Shown: piece by piece, positions 37,101-43,818 of the stretch | Layout: each line of letters starts with the position of its first letter | Numbering within the stretch: the first letter of the stretch is position 1 | Source: Blautia sp. OF03-15BH | GTDB lineage: Bacteria; Bacillota; Clostridia; Lachnospirales; Lachnospiraceae | Direction of reading: 5' to 3' | NCBI RefSeq assembly: GCF_003463065.1 | Contig: NZ_QSCM01000001.1 | Span: forward strand, 62,001-126,000 | DNA: 64,000 nt | Made by a program: the position numbers and the translations under genes | The notes under the pieces: model-generated | The model's database searches: none | Seen by the model: the letters and a program-made list of their open reading frames with translations, nothing else | Told to the model about the DNA's origin: nothing

Positions 37101-37719
37101 GGGGCATGGCGTCATAAGAAGCCTCCGTTTTATCCGCCTGGATCACCACAGGCTCCTTCAGGCCCGCCGAAACCAGAAACTCTTCCAGACTCCGGTAACT
37201 CATGGCACTGCCCTGAAAACCCTCATAGAGAAGCGCCAGCTCCGGTGCTTTTTCACGCAAAAACTCTGAAAATCCTTCCGATGCAAAAAAAACATATGCT
37301 TTCTGAAAATCCTTCTGGGCAAGAAAGACAAAGTCCGCCAGACTCTCGCAGGGTCTGACCGTTTCCTTCACTTCCGATGCCTCGATCTCCAGACGATATG
37401 GAATGGCATACTCGCCCAGACTGGAAGCCACCGTCAGTTTTCCTTCCAGCACATCTCCCTTTTCCATGCCTTTGGTATCGATCTCATACAGCACCTTCTC
37501 ACTGATGGAAGAAAAAGCCGCCGGTTCAAAAGCGACTCTGGGACTCTCCGCATAGAGAAATCCCTTCACCTTCTTCTGAGCCGGATTCTCCAGCTGGAAG
37601 GTTCCCCGTACCGTCTTGCCTTCCCGGACCCTTGCCTCTATTTTATCCACGGATATCTGAAGTTTCGGCGTTTCATATTCAAAAATTCCGTTTAACAGCT
37701 GTTCGATTCTTCTCTTCAA
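34183..37719 (-). CDS. Very large DUF5717-like protein, beta-sandwich plus helical solenoid
   Basis: About 1178 residues, largest gene in the window, no signal peptide or membrane helix. Two Ig-like beta modules are visible near the N-terminus (about 20-110, VREGKTVRGTFQLENP; and about 215-295, FKLEVTSDADFLKVERPVV, which resembles bacterial Ig-like folds). The remainder is helical, with many short aromatic-rich helices as in TPR/alpha-solenoids. The start is a TTG at 37719 with AGGTG 6 nt upstream; a GTG at 37734 is also in frame. First gene of a three-gene operon; function unknown. Confidence 0.75.
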   Translation of the reverse strand: MKRRIEQLLNGIFEYETPKLQISVDKIEARVREGKTVRGTFQLENPAQKKVKGFLYAESPRVAFEPAAFSSISEKVLYEIDTKGMEKGDVLEGKLTVASSLGEYAIPYRLEIEASEVKETVRPCESLADFVFLAQKDFQKAYVFFASEGFSEFLREKAPELALLYEGFQGSAMSYRSLEEFLVSAGLKEPVVIQADKTEASYDAMPQTIRESLTLTKSNWGFFKLEVTSDADFLKVERPVVTTDEFIGSTYTLNYLIDREALHAGRNFGKIRIHGVGTELTFEVKVHGGSLRKQEENLKRQHQEIAALYECYMDFRLKRIQAETWVERSLKAWDEYTKAGGTGTMMELIHIHLLFSAGKEEEACLLLDRMEQQRNHLTAPEQQGYFLYLTTFYNKDKKYIDYVEEKLGELSLRNPENWKLTWFLLYIRENYLRHPGQKLEAIRQQHIYGCASRIMYLEAALVLQKSPLLLKRLEDFEICVLRLMVKEDLLNPELIMQIVELAGRYREYHQGLVETLKKIYAKNPTKSLLRAIVSLLLKGRKKDKDCFVWYERGVEQDLRITGLYEYYIESMEGPMEKPLPQIIRMYFSYNNTLDYRKKAFVYANVIRNKDKDPKAYQSYRPAMEKFMVDELMLGHINEDLAFLYEMFISESLLNRRMAENLSRLLFTCQIRVEDPSIRYVLVYHEELKKEEKCPLKNGRANVQIYTENHRIFLEDGEGNRYEASVPYTVKNMLTDLRFREYCLKLAPDSAGLLLNICSSGKPDQETVPKYAALLELEEIRDAYRRKLRQELLDFYDQNPGEDSLYEFLHEIDLIPFAETDRCRLTELLISEGMSREAFSLAGIYGPEKLNLLSLVSLCHRMVLTMEYGEDEMLLALCHYCFVHEKYDEVILAYLLRYYDGPVESMKELWLAGKDFEADTFVLEEKILIMVMFTRSGAEHTEEIFDSYRKALGRKMLLQAYVMYRAYDYLVKDLPVKEPVFRYIERGYVKGKNKEDVCLLALLRFYGSLKEPGEKRRELSRELLQSFTNRGVRMAFFKDFPAEDQRACQLYDKTFVEYRANPGALVNIRYQITDGKDKGGRVITEPMTRVYEGIFVKEFTLFYGDHLKYQVMEEWDQKTKESEMQEKNYQDINLSRSSRYDLLNQMSKAFLEQNLEDAEFAILQFKEQEALADHIFRLM

Positions 37720-37830
37720 AACTTTCACCTGCACTTTTTCATTGGCTTTTCGTTGCTACATACTCTTAGGAAGTATAACACTAACTCCGGTGGTTCCGCA
37801 AGGTTTGTTTTCCTTACAGAAAAAGAGAAC

Positions 37831-37884
37831 AGGAAACAAAGACGGATCCTGTAAGGCCTTTCGTTCCGCCCTACAGGATCCGTC
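37831..37884 (-). terminator. Terminator of the secreted-protein gene
   Basis: Perfect 13-bp stem GACGGATCCTGTA/TACAGGATCCGTC around an 18-nt loop, followed on the minus strand by TTTGTTTCC. It follows the 37914-38543 gene by about 30 bp. Confidence 0.8.
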
Positions 37885-37913
37885 CATCACTTCACGATCC
37901 CATCATTCGATTT

Positions 37914-38543
37914 TTATTCCAGTACCATCTGCGGTGTCCGCTTGATCACACGCACCTTGGTGATCGGACCAAACTGTGCCGGAGCAGACTCTCTGATGTA
38001 ACTGTCTTTTGTAAATACCTTTATTTCATCGCCTTCCCTCAAAGAAGCATAGCTGATCCTCTTTCCGTTCTGGTCATAAATCCTGGCATTCTTCAGACTG
38101 ATCAGGAATTGTGATCTGGTGTATTTATTTGTGCTTCCCAGACGCGTATTTTTGCTTCCTATCAAAGACATCGACGTATCTTTTCCAACCAGCTCTTCGA
38201 TCTTTAAATACGTATATATGGATGTGTTTTTTCCTGTCTTTTTATCAAAGGTATACCAGAAGGTATGACTTTTGGCCTTCGTAGAGATCCGCTTTCCGGT
38301 CTTGTCAAACTGATACAGGCTGCCGTTGATCTTATAAAAACAGTTCTTTAAAAGCTTCCCTCTGGAATTGTAATAATAATAAGCCCCGTTCTTCTTCACC
38401 CAGCAGCTCTTCAAAGTCTTCTTTGCTGCCTTTTCCGTTGCCTTCGGTGCAGCGGCCTGAACAGAGACTGCTTTCTCATGAAAGCCTGCACATAACAAAA
38501 AAACACCAAGTACGATTGCAAATCTTCTGATTTTTGATTTCAT
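37914..38543 (-). CDS. Secreted protein with cell-wall/glucan-binding-like repeats
   Basis: 209 residues. Signal peptide 1-31 ending in VQAAA. Then three short repeats of the choline/glucan-binding type: CWVKKNGAYYYYNSRGKLLK, CFYKINGSLYQFDKTGKRI, and HTFWYTFDKKTGK. The C-terminal 100 residues (a domain with EELVGKDTSMSLIGSKN and GDEIKVFTKD) I do not recognise. ATG at 38543 with AGGTG 6 nt upstream is preferred to the GTG at 38552. Probably surface-attached; first gene of the AT-rich island. Confidence 0.8.
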   Translation of the reverse strand: MKSKIRRFAIVLGVFLLCAGFHEKAVSVQAAAPKATEKAAKKTLKSCWVKKNGAYYYYNSRGKLLKNCFYKINGSLYQFDKTGKRISTKAKSHTFWYTFDKKTGKNTSIYTYLKIEELVGKDTSMSLIGSKNTRLGSTNKYTRSQFLISLKNARIYDQNGKRISYASLREGDEIKVFTKDSYIRESAPAQFGPITKVRVIKRTPQMVLE

Positions 38544-38661
38544 AACAAACACCTGCTTTCTCTTCTTTTTTCATCACTTGTTTTTATTCTTTTACCACTT
38601 ATTATGTTCACCTCTTTCCAGTGGTGTGTCATGTTTCCATTTATAGATTCTTATAAAAATA

Positions 38662-38690
38662 AGAATATCAATTATTTTTCACATTGTCAA
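38662..38690 (-). promoter_or_regulatory. Promoter of the secreted-protein gene, with a dyad
   Basis: TTGACA (38685-38690), 17-bp spacer, TATTCT (38662-38667). The -10 overlaps a palindrome ATTCTTA/TAAGAAT (38647-38667). The rest of the 510-bp gap to blaI (38544-39053) is AT-rich, with a second minus-strand TTGACA/TATTAT pair near 38830-38855 and no gene. Confidence 0.65.
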
Positions 38691-38921
38691 ATATTTTTCA
38701 ATTATTTTTTCTTACTATTTCCTTATGTTTTCCTAAAATAAAGTGTATGTTTTCCTATGTTTTCACGACTCTTCTTCCCCTCTCTTTCCAACTTTTTTAT
38801 TTTATACTTATATTTATATAAATATATAATACCTTCCTTTCTTGTAATGTCAAGTGAATATCTGTTTTTTATGATACTTCTGATTTTTTTATAAACATTA
38901 TGATATTTATCAATTTACGAT

Positions 38922-38949
38922 ATTTACTTTTTTCCTTTTTATATTATAA
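38922..38949 (+). promoter_or_regulatory. Candidate promoter/operator of the blaI-like gene
   Basis: TTTACT (38922-38927), 16-bp spacer, TATAAT (38944-38949). Directly upstream is a palindrome TGATATTTATCA (about 38901-38912) and a related half-site CGATATTTAC. They are candidates for autorepression, though they differ from the TACA/TGTA operator of classical BlaI. The leader contains a GTAACTGTTCGGAACTGTTAC dyad (about 39008-39028). Confidence 0.5.
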
Positions 38950-39053
38950 TAATGTTGAAATCAAACCCCTTATCGTGCAGGCACGAGCAGTTTTTGACAC
39001 TGGTAACAAGTAACTGTTCGGAACTGTTACACAATAGCAAAAAAGGAGATCCT

Positions 39054-39458
39054 ATGAAATCATCAAAAAAAATCACGCGCAGTGAGGAAGAAGTTCTGAC
39101 CACTCTCTGGAACGCCGGAGTGCCTCTCAGTTCCTCACAAATTGTTAATGCTGCTGAAAATTGCAGTTGGAAACCAAGCTACACCCATTTACTTCTCAAT
39201 TCTCTTCTGAAAAAAGAATTGATCCGGGTTGCTGGATTTCAGCAATCTGCCACCAATTATGCCCGTGTGTTCGAACCCACGATCACTCAGGAAGAATACA
39301 CTTCTTTTCTGCTAAGCAGACAGAAACCTACTTCGTCCACACTGACCAGTATCTTTGCCACTCTGATCAGTCAGGAAACAGATCCCTCTACGATTGATGA
39401 ACTGGAGCTTTTGCTGGAGAAAAGGAAAAAAGAACTGGAAGAAAAAGCGAAAAAATAA
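39054..39458 (+). CDS. BlaI/MecI family transcriptional repressor
   Basis: 134 residues. Winged helix of the BlaI type: ITRSEEEVLTTLWNAG, recognition helix SYTHLLLNSLLKKELI, then a helical dimerisation part. The ATG at 39054 has GGAG 5 nt upstream; the frame is open to 38952 but that part carries repeat DNA. Probably represses its own operon until cleaved by the protease encoded 42 bp downstream. Confidence 0.88.
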   Translation: MKSSKKITRSEEEVLTTLWNAGVPLSSSQIVNAAENCSWKPSYTHLLLNSLLKKELIRVAGFQQSATNYARVFEPTITQEEYTSFLLSRQKPTSSTLTSIFATLISQETDPSTIDELELLLEKRKKELEEKAKK

Positions 39459-39500
39459 GTTTTACGACGGTTATTATTGTTAGAGGAGATTACACTTGAT

Positions 39501-40649
39501 ATGATAACTTTTTATTCTTTTTGCTGGTCTGTGATTATAAGCAGTATTTTTGTACTTGCACTATACTTTCTCAGGAAAAAAACATTCTTTATTCTCAACT
39601 TTGGTGTTCCTATCCTGCTGTTGCTTTTTATATTTTCTCTTGTACGAATTCTGATTCCGTTTGAATTTTCCTGGCAAAAAATAATCAATGATCAGTACAT
39701 TTATGCTGTTCTTATGTATCCATATGTCTGGGCAGAAAAATATCACCATTTCTTATTTTCTGTTGTTATAGGTATTTGGATCATTGGAAGCTGTTTCTTT
39801 TTCTATCGCTTTTTCAAGAAAACTTCTTCTTCCTATGCTTATCTGAAGAAAATTGATAAACAGGCTTCTGATCGCATAACAACAATTCTTTCCAGAATAG
39901 ATGCAAAAAGCAAGCTTTCTGTTTATGAATCCTCTACCATTGAAACACCCTTTTTGGCTGGTCTTTTTCGACCGGTAATTTATATTCCGGCCTATGAATA
40001 CACTGAGGAACAGCTCTATTACATTTTGCTTCATGAGTATACGCATTACAAAAACAAAGATCTTTGGGTAAAGCTCCTATGCAATCTTTTCTGTATCGTT
40101 TTCTGGTGGGATCCGATTGTCTACCTGTTGCCTAAAGATTTAAACGCCATTCTGGAACTGAAATGTGACGCAACTCTTGCAAAGAAATTGACCGAAGAAG
40201 AACAGTTTTCTTATTTAGACACAATTTTATTTACCTTGCATTGTATAAAAAATAGTAACAAAATATATACCGACAAACTTCCATTCACGACTGCATTTGT
40301 TCGCCCCATTGATGACCTGAACAAACAACGATTTCAATCTTTGACAAAGAGTATCCAAAAGACCAACTGGATTTCTTTTTGCAGCAAATTTGCAGTTGTT
40401 TGTCTGTTATTCCTTGCATTTCTTTCATCTTATTATTTTATATTACAGCCTTCCTATGAGACTCCTGAAAATGAATTATGGGAGGAAGGTGTAGATGCTA
40501 TTTTTGACCCCAGTAATTCTTATCTTGTACCTAATGAAACTAGCGATTACAATCTTTATTATAACAACGAATTCGTGGGAGTTATTTCTTCCAAAGATAT
40601 TCAGTCAGGATTTTGTGATATTCCTATAAGAAAGAAGGAGAAAAAATAA
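39501..40649 (+). CDS. BlaR1/MecR1-like M56 membrane protease lacking the beta-lactam sensor
   Basis: 382 residues. Four membrane helices typical of M56 proteases, with zinc motif LLHEYTHYKNKDL (HExxH) and the third ligand region LELKCDATLAKKL. BlaR1 has a penicillin-binding domain of about 250 residues after its last helix (WISFCSKFAVVCLLFLAF). Here only some 60 residues follow, with SDYNLYYNNEFVGVISSKDI. It must sense something else. The ATG at 39501 is chosen; the earlier TTG lies before the ribosome site. AT-rich, unlike neighbouring chromosome. Confidence 0.87.
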   Translation: MITFYSFCWSVIISSIFVLALYFLRKKTFFILNFGVPILLLLFIFSLVRILIPFEFSWQKIINDQYIYAVLMYPYVWAEKYHHFLFSVVIGIWIIGSCFFFYRFFKKTSSSYAYLKKIDKQASDRITTILSRIDAKSKLSVYESSTIETPFLAGLFRPVIYIPAYEYTEEQLYYILLHEYTHYKNKDLWVKLLCNLFCIVFWWDPIVYLLPKDLNAILELKCDATLAKKLTEEEQFSYLDTILFTLHCIKNSNKIYTDKLPFTTAFVRPIDDLNKQRFQSLTKSIQKTNWISFCSKFAVVCLLFLAFLSSYYFILQPSYETPENELWEEGVDAIFDPSNSYLVPNETSDYNLYYNNEFVGVISSKDIQSGFCDIPIRKKEKK

Positions 40650-40653
40650 AAAT

Positions 40654-40873
40654 ATGAACTTCAAATTTATAAGAAACTTTTTTCGTTTTTGCACTACTTT
40701 TTCTTGTTTCAATCTCAAATAGTTTTTCTTTCATATGTAACGCATCTGAAATCGTTATGCCCTATGCAGATGTCTATGTTTATAAATACCGACGCAAAAA
40801 TGGTATTCTTCAAAAACGTCTTTGGAATTCCTCAAAAAAGCTTTGGGCCGAACCCTACTGGCATGACGCATAA
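40654..40873 (+). pseudogene. Frameshifted small secreted protein downstream of the M56 protease
   Basis: The ATG at 40654 gives MNFKFIRNFF and then a stop after 23 codons. Shifting frame at the six-T run (40679-40684 region) restores a hydrophobic helix FFVFALLFLVSISNSFSF, a signal-peptide-like end, and a tail ending in NSSKKLWAEPYWHDA before TAA at 40871. Total would be 73 codons. One indel in a homopolymer explains the break: real loss, phase variation or sequencing error. It directly follows the protease gene and would be the third gene of that operon. Confidence 0.65.
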
Positions 40874-40890
40874 TTTGCTTTCTCTTTTTA

Positions 40891-41177
40891 TGCAAACAGG
40901 CAGGAGCATTTACCTCTCCTGCCTGTTTCACTACTTTTCCGCTTTTTGTTTTTCATTTTTTTCACAACCAGCCCCGCGTGCATACACCCTCCGGATTTCC
41001 TGTGGAAGCGGAGCAGAAATTCTTGGCCTGCCGGGAACTGCGTTATGAGCAAAAATCCATTGTCTGAGCGAAGCGAGTTATGGATTTTTGTGAATGATCT
41101 TAGCAGTTTCCGGCAGGCCTTAGAATTTCGCTCTGCTGCAACGGAAAGCCCGGGAGGGTGTATGCGCGCGGGGCGTC
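40891..41177. repeat. Palindromic repeat, long copy (copy A)
   Basis: Begins with a terminator-like hairpin AAACAGGCAGGAG/CTCCTGCCTGTTT (40894-40928). After a 40-bp pyrimidine-rich stretch comes a nearly perfect palindrome: outer stem 40971-40992 with 41153-41174 (22 pairs, one G-U), a middle stem with TTTCC/GGAAA, an inner stem GGCCTGCCGGgAACTGC/GCAGTTtCCGGCAGGCC, and an innermost AAAATCCAT/ATGGATTTT. Edges ACCAGCCC and GGGGCGTCC match copy B, as does the segment CCTTAGaATTTCGCTCTGCT. Explains the whole 40874-41230 gap; no gene there. Confidence 0.85.
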
Positions 41178-41230
41178 CACGAGAACCAAACCATTTTATT
41201 CCCTGCTTCTGGTTTGAATCTTCTGCTTTC

Positions 41231-41791
41231 CTATTCCTCTACATTATTGATTGGAACTTTAACAAATTTGCTGTACTCATTTTTCCCCTGTAAAGTTCTC
41301 ATATATCCACAGATATAGTATTCATGATACCCCTGGTATTTCCCGTCCATCTTTCCACTATTCATTTTTTTAATAAACGTGCTGTTTCCGGTGCCTTTTA
41401 TTGTTTTTACTTTACTCATTTTTCCTGAAGGAAACGATTTCAGATAAATACAATATCCGTCCGCATTTTCCATAGACTTCCAGGAAATTTTTTCTGTATA
41501 AACTCTTTTTACGGTCTTTTTCTGCGGCACGATTTTATAATTCCACTCACTCTTCAGAATAACCGGCCTGCTCTTCTTAAACTTTTTCAGTTCTCTTTTT
41601 TCTGCCTTTTCCGCAATGCGATAAATATGATTCATATAATTTCTTATTTCCGGAGCTGTCATTTTATCAAACTTCTTGCTATATTCATCCAGAATAAGAT
41701 TTTCCGAAACATGATCTGCCAAAACAGGCATAGAATGTCCCGTAAGCATTGCCATACACAACAAACCTATAAAAAGTTTCTTTCTTCGCAT
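41231..41791 (-). CDS. Secreted protein with fibronectin-III-like module
   Basis: 186 residues. Signal peptide 1-25 (FIGLLCMAMLTGHSMPVLA). A helical part (about 30-75) with many Lys/Glu, then a module with ISWKSMENADGYCIYLKS and the ending KNEYSKFVKV, which is the pattern of fibronectin type III-like repeats in clostridial surface proteins. No sortase motif or other anchor, so it is probably released. Flanked on both sides by the palindromic repeat. Confidence 0.75.
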   Translation of the reverse strand: MRRKKLFIGLLCMAMLTGHSMPVLADHVSENLILDEYSKKFDKMTAPEIRNYMNHIYRIAEKAEKRELKKFKKSRPVILKSEWNYKIVPQKKTVKRVYTEKISWKSMENADGYCIYLKSFPSGKMSKVKTIKGTGNSTFIKKMNSGKMDGKYQGYHEYYICGYMRTLQGKNEYSKFVKVPINNVEE

Positions 41792-41848
41792 ACAAATTTC
41801 TCCCTTCGTATGTTATTATATTTTCGCTCATAGTGTCTTATAATAATA

Positions 41849-41877
41849 TAAATATCATATATTCTTCATTCTGTCAA
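41849..41877 (-). promoter_or_regulatory. Probable promoter of the secreted fn3-like gene
   Basis: TTGACA (41872-41877), 17-bp spacer, TATTTA (41849-41854), about 60 bp upstream of the gene. Confidence 0.55.
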
Positions 41878-41899
41878 ATCTATTTTTGTTATTTCTCTT

Positions 41900-42095
41900 C
41901 TTATGCAAACAGGCAGAAGCCCGCAAACTTCTGCCTGTTTCTCATTCCCCTTGTCACAACTACCTTCAAAAATTGCTTCCGTCTCCAAGACCAGCCCAGC
42001 CTGCTATTTCCCGTCGGGCTTCATGTGGAAGCAGGCCTTAGTATTTCGCTCTGCTGCAACTGAAAGCCCAGAGGGAAATAGCAGGCGGGGCGTCC
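41900..42095. repeat. Palindromic repeat, short copy (copy B)
   Basis: Begins with hairpin AAACAGGCAGAAG/CTTCTGCCTGTTT (41907-41940), the counterpart of the one in copy A with a compensating change at the loop end of the stem. The palindrome has a perfect 14-bp outer stem GCCTGCTATTTCCC (41999-42012) and GGGAAATAGCAGGC (42073-42086), then GGGCTT/AAGCCC. It shares edges and the segment CCTTAGtATTTCGCTCTGCTGCAAC with copy A but not the stem sequence, and lacks the inner stem. Fills most of the 41792-42134 gap. Confidence 0.85.
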
Positions 42096-42134
42096 TCTCA
42101 TCTGATAATCGCCATCTCAAGACAGATTCTCATG

Positions 42135-43634
42135 TCACTCCTCATCCTTCGCCCAATGCAGCGCATACTTCACAGCCTTATTCCATCCCTTCAGCTTTCT
42201 CTCCCGCTCTTCTGCCGTGATCTCCGGCACAAATGTCCGGTCAATCGCCCAGTTCTTCCGGATCTCCTCCTGATCCTTCCAGTAACCTACTGCAAGCCCG
42301 GCAAGATAAGCAGCTCCCATGGCAGTCGTCTCCACACACTTCGGCCGGTTCACCGGTGCATCAATAATATCCGCCTGACACTGCATGAGGAAATTGTTGG
42401 CACTGGCTCCGCCATCCACCTTCAGCTCACTTAAGGAAATACCGGAATCCGCCCGCATGGCTGCCAAAACATCATGCACCTGATAAGCGATCGACTCCAG
42501 CGTAGCCCTGGTAATGTGGTACTTATTCACGCCCCGCGTGATCCCGACAATGGTGCCTCTGGCATACTGATCCCAGTGCGGAGCCCCGAGACCGGTAAAC
42601 GCAGGAACCACATAACAGCCATGCGTATCCTTCACCTTCCGTGCCAGATACTCCGAATCCTCAGCCGAATCGATCAGCCGCATCTCATCCCGGAGCCACT
42701 GGATCGCTGCTCCGGCCACAAAAATCGACCCCTCCAGCGCATAATTCACCTTTCCGTCAATGCCCCAGGCAATGGTCGTAACCAGACCATTACTGGAAAA
42801 TACCGGCTTCTCTCCCGTATTCATCAAAAGGAAACAACCGGTGCCGTATGTATTCTTGGCATCTCCTGCCTGAAAACAAGTCTGACCGAAAAGAGCCGCC
42901 TGCTGGTCTCCTGCCGCTCCGCCGATGGGAATCGGCCCGCCAAAAAACTCCGGTGCCGTCTCTCCGTAAACACAGCTTGACGGCTTCACCTCCGGCAGCA
43001 TACAGACCGGAATATCCAGTTCCCTTAAAATATCCTCATCCCAGGTCAGCGTATTCAGATTAAAAAGCATCGTTCGCGACGCATTCGAATAATCCGTCAC
43101 ATGGATCTGCCCCCTGGTCAGCTTATAAATAAGCCAGGTTTCCACGGTTCCAAAAAGAAGCTCTCCCCTCTCGGCCCGTTCCCGCACGCCCGGGACCTCA
43201 TCCAAAATCCATTTCAGCTTTGTGGCTGAAAAATAAGCATCAATCACCAGACCGGTCTTCTCTCGAAAACGCTCCGTCAGTCCCTTTTCCATCAGAGAAT
43301 CACAATACTTGGATGTTCTCCGGCACTGCCAGACAATGGCATGATACACCGGCTCTCCGGTATTCTTATCCCAGACGATCGTCGTTTCCCTCTGGTTTGT
43401 GATACCGATGGCTGCGATATCTGCCGCCTCTGCTCCCGCCTTCTGCATCGCCTCCACAGCTACGCCGAGCATCGTGGACCAGATTTCCCCCGCATCGTGC
43501 TCCACCCAGCCAGGCTTTGGAAAATACTGGGTAAATTCCTTCTGAGCTACGCTCACCATCGTTCCTTCCCTGTCAAATAAAATACAGCGGTTGCTGGTCG
43601 TCCCCGCATCCAATGCCATTACATATTTCCCCAT
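42135..43634 (-). CDS. glpK: Glycerol kinase
   Basis: Phosphorylates glycerol to glycerol-3-phosphate. 499 residues, normal length. FGGY-family features: N-terminal LDAGTTSNRCILFD, and the C-terminal GLAVGYWKDQEEIRKNW region. The ATG at 43634 (GGAGGAG 7 nt upstream) is chosen over a longer frame. Monocistronic, no glpF or glpD nearby; its 3' end abuts repeat copy B. Confidence 0.97.
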   Translation of the reverse strand: MGKYVMALDAGTTSNRCILFDREGTMVSVAQKEFTQYFPKPGWVEHDAGEIWSTMLGVAVEAMQKAGAEAADIAAIGITNQRETTIVWDKNTGEPVYHAIVWQCRRTSKYCDSLMEKGLTERFREKTGLVIDAYFSATKLKWILDEVPGVRERAERGELLFGTVETWLIYKLTRGQIHVTDYSNASRTMLFNLNTLTWDEDILRELDIPVCMLPEVKPSSCVYGETAPEFFGGPIPIGGAAGDQQAALFGQTCFQAGDAKNTYGTGCFLLMNTGEKPVFSSNGLVTTIAWGIDGKVNYALEGSIFVAGAAIQWLRDEMRLIDSAEDSEYLARKVKDTHGCYVVPAFTGLGAPHWDQYARGTIVGITRGVNKYHITRATLESIAYQVHDVLAAMRADSGISLSELKVDGGASANNFLMQCQADIIDAPVNRPKCVETTAMGAAYLAGLAVGYWKDQEEIRKNWAIDRTFVPEITAEERERKLKGWNKAVKYALHWAKDEE

Positions 43635-43761
43635 GCTCTGTCTCCTCCTTCGTTGCATATGGGCAGCCGTTCCATAGATCACGAACACTGCACACATCTC
43701 TTTACGACCAGTGTAACGCGGCAAAACTTATCTGTCAACGATGGTTTTTACCTCGCCTCTC

Positions 43762-43790
43762 TTGACAAATGACAGCTGATTCTTTAGGAT
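43762..43790 (+). promoter_or_regulatory. Sigma-A promoter of the ParB-like/BMP operon
   Basis: TTGACA (43762-43767), 17-bp spacer, TAGGAT (43785-43790), 28 bp before the start codon. Confidence 0.8.
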
Positions 43791-43818
43791 AAAAATAAAA
43801 ACAATTGGAGGTATACGT

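Noticed and set aside
40891..42095. CRISPR-like or insertion-sequence interpretation of the repeats
   Set aside because: Only two copies, no regular spacers, no transposase frame and no target duplications visible.
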